Origin: CAWCWN01 sp963799245
GTDB taxonomy: Bacteria > Chloroflexota > Ktedonobacteria > Ktedonobacterales > Ktedonobacteraceae
DNA length: 64,000 nucleotides
Direction: 5' to 3'
NCBI GenBank assembly: GCA_963799245.1
Contig: CAWCWN010000004.1
Span: 248,001-312,000 of the forward strand
This document shows, piece by piece, positions 56,266 to 64,000 of the stretch. Made by a program: the position numbers and the translations under genes. Position 1 is the stretch's first letter. Every line of letters starts with the position of its first letter. Under the pieces are notes generated by a model that was not told the origin of the DNA, did not search any database, and was given only the letters and a program-made list of their open reading frames with translations.

Positions 56266-58010
56266 TACTACAGTCCCACATAAAACGGAAACGTGGTAAA
56301 ATGGGTGAGGAGGTGAAGATGCATGAAGACAGAAGAAGGAACGGAGCAAGAAGCGAGCGCAGTCGAGAAGGAACTGAGCCTCATCAGCCAGGGAACCAAC
56401 ATCCTGAACGAGCTGTCTGGTCGGATCGGGTCGCACTTTCGCCGCGCTGAGGTGAGAAAGCGTGTGCGGTACTACCTGCAAGGACTGTTGGCTCCCGTGG
56501 GGCGCAAGAACGGCTGGCAACTGGCCGAGGAACTGAGGGAAGCAAACGCACACGGGGTGCAACGTCTGCTGGCGGAGGCCGACTGGGATGAGGAGGCGGT
56601 GCGCGATGATCTGCGGGCCTACGTGATGGAGCACCTGAGAGAAGAAGGCGGGATCCTGGTGGTCGATGAGACAGGCTTCATCAAGAAAGGCAAGAAGTCG
56701 GCAGGGGTGGCGCGGCAATACAGTGGGACGGCCGGGCGGCGGGAGAACTGCCAGGTCGGGGTCTTCCTGCTGTATGCGAGCCGATCAGGTCAGGCCTTCA
56801 TCGATCGCGCGCTCTACCTGCCGCAGGAGTGGACGGTGGATCGGGTGCGCTGCCGCGAAGCAGGCATCCCCGACGAGGTGAAGTTTGCCACCAAGGGCGA
56901 ACTGGCCCAGCAGATGTTGACGCGGGCCTTTGCGGCTGGCGTGTCGGCCGACTGGGTGGTGGGGGATGTGGTCTACGGCTACGACGAGCTGCGGCTGTTT
57001 CTGGAGGAGCAGCAGCAGAACTACGTGGTGGCGGTGCCCGAGACCCACATGGTCTGGGTCCAGGGCAGGCCACAGCCGGTCGGGCTTCTCGCCGCGCTGT
57101 TGCCGCCGGAAGCCTGGGTGGTGCTCTCGGCGGGAGAGGGCAGCAAAGGGCCGCGGCTGTACGAATGGGCCTGGCTGCAGTTGCCGGCGCAGACGGAAGG
57201 CCCGAATGAGCGAGCACGCTTCATCCTGATCCGACGCAGCCTGGCGGATCCAAGCAAGCGGGCGTACTATCGGGCCGCCGGTCCAGCCCAGACGACGCTG
57301 GCCGAACTGGTGCGGGTGGCGGGCAGCCGGTGGAAGGTCGAAGAGGGCTATGAACAAGCCAAGGGCGAAGTGGGACTCGATGAGTATGAAGTGCGGACGT
57401 GGCGTGCCTGGTACCGCTACGTGACGCTGGCCTTGCTGGCCTACGCGGCTCTGGTGGTGATGCAAGGGCAAGCGCGTAGAGGAGGAAAAAAAAGTGGAGC
57501 AGCCCTCGAGCGGATCGCACTGAGCGTGCCAGAGGTGCGTCGCTTGTTGCAAGTGGTGGGCAAGTCGCAGGAAGAACAGAGCCGGCGGCTGCACTGGTCC
57601 GGCTTCCGGCGCAGGCATCAGGCCCAAGCCAGGTACTTCCACCAGGTGCGCCGCGCGCGTCAGGCTCCGCCCGTGTCTTGCCAGCTGCCCGCTCCCACGC
57701 AGGTGCGAGGTCTGCCGGTGCTCACCGATGCCCACTGGGAGCACCTGCGTCCGCTCCTCCCTCCACAGAAACCGCAGACGGGCCGCCCTGCTACCGATCA
57801 TCGCTTGATCGTAGAAGGCATGCTGTGGGTGGCCCGGACCGGTTCTTGTTGGCGCGAACTGCCCGAGCGCTTTGGGCCGTGGTCGACGGTGTCCAGTCGC
57901 TATCAACGCTGGGTAAAAGAGGGCTTGTGGGCTCGCATCCTGCAGGTATTGCTTCCGTCTGAGGCTTTGTTCCTGTCCTCGGCTTGAGCCTTCTAAGTGG
58001 GACTGTAGTA
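56266..58010. mobile_element. IS701-family element, intact
   Basis: Perfect inverted ends TACTACAGTCCCAC (56266-56279 and 57997-58010) are flanked by a 4-bp duplication CTAG (56262-56265 and 58011-58014), as expected for IS701 targets. It sits directly beside the 3' end of the IS607 element. Confidence 0.9.
56323..57987 (+). CDS. IS701-family transposase with extra C-terminal domain
   Basis: 554 residues, uninterrupted. IS701 motifs: GGILVVDETGFIKKGKKSAG (first Asp), ADWVVGDVVYGYDELRLFLE (second Asp) and VAGSRWKVEEGYEQAKGEVG (Glu), then YVTLALLAYAALVVMQGQAR. From about residue 470 the protein continues LTDAHWEHLRPLLPPQKPQT, LIVEGMLWVARTGSCWRELP and WSTVSSRYQRWVKEGLWARI, the DUF4096 module that normally starts IS5-family transposases. 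The normal IS701 enzyme ends before this, at about 400-450 residues. The module is inside the inverted repeats and in frame, so it is part of this element. Its likely role is DNA binding. Confidence 0.85.
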   Translation: MKTEEGTEQEASAVEKELSLISQGTNILNELSGRIGSHFRRAEVRKRVRYYLQGLLAPVGRKNGWQLAEELREANAHGVQRLLAEADWDEEAVRDDLRAYVMEHLREEGGILVVDETGFIKKGKKSAGVARQYSGTAGRRENCQVGVFLLYASRSGQAFIDRALYLPQEWTVDRVRCREAGIPDEVKFATKGELAQQMLTRAFAAGVSADWVVGDVVYGYDELRLFLEEQQQNYVVAVPETHMVWVQGRPQPVGLLAALLPPEAWVVLSAGEGSKGPRLYEWAWLQLPAQTEGPNERARFILIRRSLADPSKRAYYRAAGPAQTTLAELVRVAGSRWKVEEGYEQAKGEVGLDEYEVRTWRAWYRYVTLALLAYAALVVMQGQARRGGKKSGAALERIALSVPEVRRLLQVVGKSQEEQSRRLHWSGFRRRHQAQARYFHQVRRARQAPPVSCQLPAPTQVRGLPVLTDAHWEHLRPLLPPQKPQTGRPATDHRLIVEGMLWVARTGSCWRELPERFGPWSTVSSRYQRWVKEGLWARILQVLLPSEALFLSSA

Positions 58011-59088
58011 CTAGCACATTCTTTGTTGTACTTCCTTCATCCCCAGGTGCCTGAAGGCTATCGCCTTTTTGGTCTGACCCCGGGTCCAGAAGCGATTTTA
58101 GGTGCCGTCGTAGCCACTACCGGCACCGCCCCACCACTCAGCCCGATGAGGCGCAGGGCTTCATGCAAAATGTTCACGGCCGCGTTGTAATCGCGATCCC
58201 CACACCAGCGGCATGCGGGATCCTGGCAGACAAAGACGCGATCAGAAAGCCCTATCTCGACCCAGCGCCAGCCACACTTGTGACACAGTTGGCTGGACGG
58301 AAAGAAGCGATCGACTTTCACTACTTGCCCACCGCGATGTGTCACCTTGCTTTCCAGCAAGCACAACAGCCTGCCCAAAGCCGCATCAGAGAAGGACAGA
58401 GCCAATTTCCGCTTCTGGATCAGTCCTTTCACGTGCAACGACTCCACGCCGACTATGCCACAGGTCGTGGCAATTTCGGTGGTGAGTTTGTGCAGCAGAT
58501 CCTCTCGCATGCACGCAATCCGATAGTGCAAGCGTGTCAGCTTCTTCTTGGCCTTCTGCCAGTTTTGCGAGCCTTTTTGACACCGAGCTAACTTCTTGTT
58601 GGCGGCCCGAAGCTGCTTGAGCAAGGAGCGTAACGGTTTTGGTTTTCAAACTGTCTGCTATCGCTCAAAGTTGCGAGCCGGTTGAGTCCTGCATCCAAGC
58701 CAACCGGAGGAAGCGGAGGAGGCTCGGTCGTCTCATCTGGCAGTTCGACCGTGATGGAGATGAACCACCAAGAAGCGGTTTTCGAGACGCGTGCAGAGAG
58801 GATTTTACCACTGAGTCGGAGCTTCTCTGCCATGTTGACGCGTCCGAGTTTGGAAATCTCTACCCAATGATCGCCAACAATGAAGCGATCATTGGCCACA
58901 TAAAACGCTTGTCTGCAACGTTTTTTGCGCTTGAATTTGGGATACCCACGCCGTTTGCCAGATTTGAGGGACGCAAAGAAGTTCCTGAAAGCAGATGCTA
59001 CATCCATGAAAGCCCCTTCCACCACCAGGGCAATCGCATCTAAATGGGAGGTGGTAAAATAGGGTCCAAATTGGTGGAGAAATTGGCA

Positions 59089-59370
59089 TGGACGAAGAGC
59101 GCCCATTGGACCTAGAAACGTATTTTGCAGGGCTAGAAGACCCTCGCGTAGAGAGAACGAAACAGCATAAGCTGCTTGATATTCCTCATTCTTGCCATCT
59201 GTGGCATCATTTGTGGAGCGGAAGGATGGGTAGAGATTGAAGAGTTTGGGAAAGAAAAGAAGCGTGGTTGAAAACCATGCTGGCATTGCCAAACGGTATT
59301 CCATCACATGATACGTTTGGACGGGTGTTTGCGCGCCTCGATCCCGTGAAATTTGAAGCGTGCTTTTTTG
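59089..59370 (+). pseudogene. ISAs1 transposase, N-terminal part
   Basis: MDEERPLDLETYFAGLEDPR then VERTKQHKLLDI is the start of an H-repeat/ISAs1 enzyme. A shift near 59180 moves it to LAICGIICGAEGWVEIEEFG, and the reading then continues ALPNGIPSHDTFGRVFARLD. It is interrupted at 59370, within the codons for FF. Confidence 0.75.
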
Positions 59371-61075
59371 GGCTGAATGGTAAACTCGGCTTGAAGGCGG
59401 GTGTAGTCTGAAAAGAGAAGAAGGGAGAAAAGCACACGAGCAAGAGGAAATCTCAACAGGAGAAAGAACATGGCTCGACGAACCCCGCGTCCCATAGCGA
59501 CGCAAGAAATGACGTTAACTCCACTCAAGGAGCAGTGTGAGCAGTGTGGTCAACCCCTGTGGGTGGCCTATCACGGCCATCGCGACGTGATCACCTTGTC
59601 CGGCCAGTGGCACTTGACCCTGGTGATCCACCAATGCGTCCAGTCGGACTGTCCCAATTATCATCGCCGCCAGCGTCCCGAAGAAGAAGGCGGTTGGGCA
59701 CTGCCACATGGCGAGTTTGGGCTGGATGTCATTGCTTTGATTGGCCAATGGCGTTTTCGGGAACATCGCAGTGTGCCCGAAATGCATCAGGCTCTGCTGG
59801 CCCGTGGCGTCAACATTGCGCTGCGCAGTGTCACCCATTTGATGCACCGCTATGAAGAACTGGTGGCCTTGCGGATCACTGATCACGAGCGGATCAAGGC
59901 ACGGCTTCAGAAGCAAGGGCACGTGATCCTGGCCCTCGATGGGTTACAGCCGGATGTGGGGCATGAGGTGCTCTGGGTGGTCCGCGACTGCCGCTCCGCA
60001 GAAATCCTCTTAGCGCGCCCGTTGCTCAGCAGTACGCAGGGTGATTTGACCGCGTTGTTGCAGGAAGTCAAGCACCTGCTGGAGCAATTGGAGGTGCCGG
60101 TCACAGGGGTGATCTCGGATGGCGAAGAGACCATCGGCAGTGCGGTGGCCTTTGTCTTTCCCAAGGTACCCCATCAGCTCTGTCAGTTTCACTATCTCAA
60201 GGATGCCACCAAGCCCCTCTACGACGCTGATCGGCATGCCAAAACGCAATTGAAGAAGCAGCTGCGCGGGGTGCGGCCCATTGAGCGCGCCTTGGAAGAG
60301 CGCCCCACGCCCGAAAACGAAGCGAGCCGGGGTATTGTCTGGCCGTACGCGCGTCTTTGACCGATGATGGACGCTCTCCCTTGGATGCGCCAGGTCTGCG
60401 CTTGTACGAGCGTGTGACCCAGATCAGCGACTCCATTGCGCGCGTGCAGGAAAAAAAAGGTTATCCCCGGCTTTAAAGCAGTTACACCAGCTGCTGAGCA
60501 AAGGGCTCCAGGCGACTGCCCCCTTCTGGCCACCGTTGCAGATAGCCTCCCGCCAGGTGCGTCAGGCGGCTCAGATCCTGGCCAACGAGCCGCAGCACCC
60601 CGGGGCACAGGTTCGTGCAAGCTACCTGGCTTTCGTGGAGCAGATGCAGGAGCAGCAAGCCGACCTGGGATCGCTCGGGGAAACCATCGAGCACTTTTGT
60701 CAGATTACCCACAACTTCGCTCCTGGTCTCTTCCAGTGCTACGACGTCGAGGGCTTACCGTGTACCAACAATGCATTAGAAGAGTGCTTCAGGGTGGCAC
60801 GCGTTCATGAGCGGCGCGCGACGGGCCGACGTGGAGCTATTCCTGGGGTGGTGGTCCGTGGCTCGGTGCGCGTCATTGCGACTGTCACCAGCAAGCAGCA
60901 GATCTTCTCGGCTGAGGATCTCCGACCCAGGGACTGTCTCCAGTGGCGCAACCTGCGTGCGCAATTGCAGCAGCGGGAGGAATGTCGCAGGCAGCAGTTC
61001 CGCTTCCGCAAAGATCCGGCCGCCTATCTCGCGACTCTGGAAGCTCAACTGCTCACGTGAAGTTTGCCACTCAGC
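59371..61075. mobile_element. Tandem IS, copy 1
   Basis: 1.7-kb element starting GGCTGAATGGTAAACTCGGC. The right end, read inverted, is GCTGAGTGGCAAACTTCACG-like. CTTTTTTG flanks it at 59363-59370 and 61076-61083. Almost identical to copy 2 in the same orientation. Confidence 0.8.
59470..61060 (+). pseudogene. Zinc-ribbon/DDE transposase, tandem copy 1
   Basis: MARRTPRPIATQEMTLTPLK starts after GGAGAAAG. The cysteine region CEQCGQPLW...CVQSDCPNYH is followed by VILALDGLQPDVGHEVLWVV (Asp), VPVTGVISDGEETIGSAVAF (Asp), KVPHQLCQFHYLKDATKPLY and, in another frame, GLPCTNNALEECFRVARVHE (Glu). The first frame ends at 60360 because one G is missing in CCGGGG (copy 2 has five), and a further A is present in the run near 60450. 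The remainder is readable from 60536 to 61060. Same enzyme type as at 201-1893. Confidence 0.75.
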
Positions 61076-61083
61076 CTTTTTTG

Positions 61084-62783
61084 CTGAATGGTAAACTCGG
61101 CTTGAAGGCGGGTGTAGTCTGAAAAGAGAAGAAGGGAGAAAAGCACACGAGCAAGAGGAAATCTCAACAGGAGAAAGAACATGGCTCGACGAACCCCGCG
61201 TCCCATAGCGACGCAAGAAATGACGTTAACTCCACTGAAGGAGCAGTGTGAGCAGTGTGGTCAACCCCTGTGGGTGGCCTATCACGGCCATCGCGACGTG
61301 ATCACCTTGTCCGGCCAGTGGCACTTGACCCTGGTGATCCATCAATGCGTCCAGTCGGACTGTCCCAATTATCATCGCCGCCAGCGTCCCGAAGAAGAAG
61401 GCGGTTGGGCACTGCCACATGGCGAGTTTGGGCTGGATGTCATTGCTTTGATTGGCCAATGGCGTTTTCGGGAACATCGCAGTGTGCCGAAATGCATCAG
61501 GCTCTGCTGGCCCGTGGCGTCAACATTGCGCTGCGCAGTGTCACCTATTTGATGCACCGCTATGAAGAACTGGTGGCCTTGCGGATCACTGATCAGGAGC
61601 GGATCAAGGCACGGCTTCAGAAGCAAGGGCACGTGATCCTGGCCCTCGATGGGTTACAGCCGGATGTGGGGCATGAGGTGCTCTGGGTGGTCCGCGACTG
61701 CCGCTCCGCAGAAATCCTCTTAGCGCGCCCGTTGCTCAGCAGTACGCAGGGTGATTTGACGGCGTTGTTGCAGGAAGTCAAGCACCTGCTGGAGCAATTG
61801 GAGGTGCCGGTCACAGGGGTGATCTCGGATGGCGAAGAGACCATCGGCAGTGCGGTGGCCTTTGTCTTTCCCAAGGTACCCCATCAGCTCTGTCAGTTTC
61901 ACTATCTGAAGGATGCCACCAAGCCCCTCTACGACGCTGATCGGCATGCCAAACGCAATTGAAGAAGCAGCTGCGCGGGGTGCGGCCCATTGAGCGCGCC
62001 TTGGAAGAGCGCCCCACGCCCGAAAACGAAGCGAGCCGGGGGTATTGTCTGGCCGTACGCGCGTCTTTGACCGATGATGGACGCTCTCCCTTGGATGCGC
62101 CAGGTCTGCGCTTGTACGAGCGTGTGACCCAGATCAGCGACTCCATTGCGCGCGTGCAGGAAAAAAAGGTTATCCCCGGCTTTAAAGCAGTTACACCAGC
62201 TGCTGAGCAAAGGGCTCCAGGCGACTGCCGCTTGTGGCCACCGTTGCAGATAGCCTCCCGCCAGGTGCGTCAGGCGGCTCAGATCCTGGCCAACGAGCCG
62301 CAGCACCCCGGGGCACAGGTTCGTGCAAGCTACCTGGCTTTCGTGGAGCAGATGCAGGAGCAGCAAGCCGACATGGGATCGCTCGGGGAAACCATCGAGC
62401 ACTTTTTGTCAGATTACCCACAACTTCGCTCCTGGTCTCTTCCAGTGCTACGACGTCGAGGGCTTACCGTGTACCAACAATGCATTAGAAGAGTGCTTCG
62501 GGGTGGCACGCGTTCATGAGCGGCGCGCGACGGGCCGACGTGGAGCTATTCCTGGGGTGGTGGTCCGTGGCTCGGTGCGCGTCATTGCGACTGTCACCAG
62601 CAAGCAGCAGATCTTCTCGGCTGAGGATCTCCGACCCAGGGACTGTCACCAGTGGCGCAACCTGCGTGCGCAATTGCAGCAGCGGGAGGAATGCCGCAGC
62701 CAGCAGTTCCGCTTCCGCAAAGATCCGGCCGCCTATCTCGCGACTCTGGAAGCTCAACTGCTCACGTGAAGTTTGCCATCAGC
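61084..62783. mobile_element. Tandem IS, copy 2
   Basis: Direct repeat of copy 1, separated from it only by CTTTTTTG (61076-61083) and followed by CTTTTTTG at 62784-62791. The three identical octamers show that target, element, target, element, target lie in series. Confidence 0.8.
61181..62769 (+). pseudogene. Zinc-ribbon/DDE transposase, tandem copy 2
   Basis: Same protein as copy 1 but with different lesions. A C is missing in GTGCCGAAATG near 61487 (copy 1 has GTGCCCGAAATG), an A is missing in GCCAAACGC near 61951, and an extra T occurs near 62405. Where copy 1 is broken (60330) this copy reads through, and vice versa. A full-length sequence can be inferred by combining them. Ends LATLEAQLLT at 62769. 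Confidence 0.75.
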
Positions 62784-63648
62784 CTTTTTTGAGTGGGTGC
62801 AAAGTCTCACTGAGAGCATTGCAGGAGTGATCGCTATTGATGGAAAAACGTTGCGCCGGTCCCATGATGAAGCCAATGGGAAAAAAGCGCTGCATCTGGT
62901 GAGTGCGTGGGCAGCAGACAACCGTCTGGTGTTGGCGCAAGTAGCTGTTGGTGAGAAATCGAACGAGATCACCGCCATCCCTGTGTTATTACAACAATTG
63001 GCCCTTTCCGGGTGTATTATCACGATTGATGCGATGGGAACACAGACACAGATTACCAAACAGATTGTGGATGACGGAGGAGACTACGTGTTGGCACTCA
63101 AAGGAAATCAGGGAACCTTGGCAAAAGAGGTGCAAGAAACGTTCACGTTAGCTCAAGCAGACCAGTTCTCTCAGATCCACCATCAGTTTCATCAAACCGT
63201 GGAGAAAGGGCATGGCCGTCTTGAGATTCGAAAGCATTGGATCATTGATGATCCAGAGTATATTGCGTACCTCAATCCAAAAGATGCATGGACAGGGCTA
63301 CGCAGCATTGGTATGGTTGAGTCTGAACGAAGAATGGGTCAAGCTATCACTAAAGAAGTGCGCTATTACCTTCTGAGTTTTGATCGACAGGTGCAAACCT
63401 TTGCCAGAGCGGTACGCAGCCATTGGGGGATTGAAAATAGTGTCCATTGGGTGCTGGATGTGACTTTTCGTGAAGATGATTCTCGTGTCCGTAGTGGGCA
63501 TGCTGACCACAATTTAGCGGTTTTGCGTCATCTTGCCCTCAATCTCCTCCGGCAAGAGCATACTGCCAAGGTGGGGGTCAAAACGAAACGGCTCAAAGCT
63601 GGCTGGAGTCATGAATATCTTCTGAAAGTTTTAGGCGTTCAAAAATAA
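62784..63648 (+). pseudogene. ISAs1 transposase, C-terminal part
   Basis: Continues FFEWVQSLTESIAGVIAIDG then KTLRRSHDEANGKKALHLVS with the first Asp. Further on are LSGCIITIDAMGTQTQITKQ (second Asp), GGDYVLALKGNQGTLAKEV, RSHWGIENSVHWVLDVTFRE (Glu) and DDSRVRSGHADHNLAVLRHL. This 288-residue part is undamaged. Only the insertion and the upstream shift stop it being made as a whole. Confidence 0.8.
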
Positions 63649-63851
63649 GATGCGATTGCCCTGCTTCCACCACTGACTTATTGACATCATACGTCCAGGG
63701 AAACTGTTCTTTTCTGATGGCATGAAACTGCTTCTTGAGGGAGAGTGCAGAAGGTTTTTCTCCAGCTTCATACTGCCGCTTCCATTCGGCCAGCGCCCAA
63801 TTGAAGGTAAACCTCGCAGTGCCCGCAGCCTTCGCAAAAGTGTGTTCTTGT

Positions 63852-64000
63852 TCAGGTGTTGGATGGAGTCGGATCTTGTGCGCTTTGATCATCCTTGATC
63901 GATTTCTCTAATGCTTTGCGATAGTTGCGCAGGCCGGACAACCTCGAACTGAAGCAATGCGTGATAGTGATGAGATCCTGGACCAACTCTTGCTCTGGGG
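63852..64000 (-). CDS. tnpA: IS607 serine recombinase, C-terminal end (partial)
   Basis: From the right edge the minus strand reads EQELVQDLITITHCFSSRLS, then GLRNYRKALEKSIKDDQSAQ, and stops at 63852. This is the end of an IS607-type TnpA, a small serine recombinase. It overlaps the tnpB start (63892) by 41 bp, the usual IS607 arrangement. Confidence 0.7.
   Translation of the reverse strand, partial: PEQELVQDLITITHCFSSRLSGLRNYRKALEKSIKDDQSAQDPTPSNT

Larger units (their letters stand above)
59026..63665. mobile_element. ISAs1-family element with nested tandem ISs
   Basis: Inverted ends CAGGGCAATCGCATCT (59026-59041; inverted at 63650-63665) and a 10-bp duplication CTTCCACCAC (59016-59025 and 63666-63675). 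Its own sequence is 59026-59370 plus 62784-63665; the 3.4 kb between is a tandem pair of another IS. Confidence 0.9.
58058..63892 (-). pseudogene. tnpB: TnpB RNA-guided nuclease, split by ISAs1
   Basis: N-terminal piece (63892-63666): MIKAHKIRLHPTPEQEHTFA, GTARFTFNWALAEWKRQYEA, FPWTYDVNKSVVE. C-terminal piece (59025-58058): VVEGAFMDVASAFRNFFASL, PPVGLDAGLNRLATLSDS (RuvC Asp), then after a shift near 58620 TTCGIVGVESLHVKGL (RuvC Glu), FFPSSQLCHKCGW and CQDPACRWCGDRDYNAAVNI (zinc finger and last RuvC Asp). TSD bases CTTCCACCAC occur at both borders and count once. Restored, about 400 residues. TnpB proteins cut DNA under an element-derived RNA guide and help keep the element in place. As it stands the gene is not functional. 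Confidence 0.8.
58015..64000. mobile_element. IS607-family element, split by nested insertions
   Basis: It includes tnpB in two pieces (63892-63666 and 59015-58058) and the end of a serine-recombinase tnpA (63852 to beyond 64000). The insert at 59026-63665 is an ISAs1 element with a 10-bp duplication. The left border is taken at the CTAG next to IS701. The 3' non-coding end (58015-58057) is where the TnpB guide RNA would end. Confidence 0.75.

Noticed and set aside
56785..58017. A 410-codon minus-strand frame
   Set aside because: Antisense shadow of the intact IS701 transposase.
58058..63892. TnpB as an active RNA-guided nuclease
   Set aside because: Split by 4.6 kb of nested ISs and additionally frameshifted near 58620.
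1..64000. tRNA or rRNA genes
   Set aside because: I saw no cloverleaf or rRNA-like sequence; a dedicated tRNA/rRNA scan was not possible here.

Overview
The window looks like an accessory region of a large, insertion-sequence-rich bacterial genome. The best guess is a Ktedonobacteria-type member of the Chloroflexota. That is inferred from the mix of IS families (IS3, IS4, IS5, IS66, IS110, IS607, IS630, IS701, IS1634, ISAs1, ISKra4, ISL3), from unusual polysaccharide genes and from small secondary-metabolite genes. No marker gene in the window proves it. More than half of the sequence is mobile elements or their remains. The apparently native polysaccharide genes at 3.7-5.6, 9.1-10.2, 16.2-17.3 and 20.7-25.3 kb are visibly AT-richer than the transposases around them.

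Layout. 1-3.7 kb: an IS3 element split exactly at its A-tract frameshift site by a 1.78-kb IS, then ISL3 and IS110 remnants. 3.7-10.2 kb: a minus-strand glycosyltransferase/polysaccharide-deacetylase operon split by an IS1634 element that itself carries an IS110 element. 10.5-16.1 kb: IS5, IS3, IS110 and IS701 debris, an IS630 element and a DUF772-type IS. 16.2-25.9 kb: a secreted glycoside hydrolase, more IS debris, two large membrane proteins, a 289-bp copied piece of the first glycosyltransferase and an asparagine-synthase fragment. 26-36.6 kb: promoter modules, IS4/IS5/IS701 remnants, two membrane glycosyltransferases and an exported protein. 36.9-41.8 kb: an intact IS, then a lipid-linked sugar set (two GT2 enzymes and a YbhN-like membrane protein). 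41.9-46.1 kb: IS630, ISKra4 and deletion derivatives. 46.2-51.3 kb: an adenylation-thiolation (A-T) peptide synthetase protein, a cytochrome P450 and a GtrA-polyprenyl-phosphate sugar transferase fusion. 51.3-56.2 kb: small proteins and the core gene comM. 56.3-64 kb: an intact IS701 element, then an IS607 element invaded by ISAs1, which in turn holds a tandem pair of a third IS.

The most unusual signal is a promoter-like module present six times (about 11.98, 26.03, 27.72, 30.99, 34.86 and 46.17 kb). It has four or five direct copies of an 8-bp motif close to GGCTATCA, stepped by 22 bp (one step of 23), with the last copy starting exactly 36 bp before a TATACT -10 box. One copy stands before the A-T gene and a second before a truncated duplicate of that gene's start. 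The geometry suggests a dedicated activator bound on one DNA face at many promoters of this genome. No candidate regulator is visible in the window.

Many otherwise well-conserved genes (GT4, DUF2206-like, A-T synthetase, P450, GtrA fusion) carry one or two single-base or two-base frameshifts. Either the region is decaying or the assembly has indel errors. This affects every pseudogene call below.
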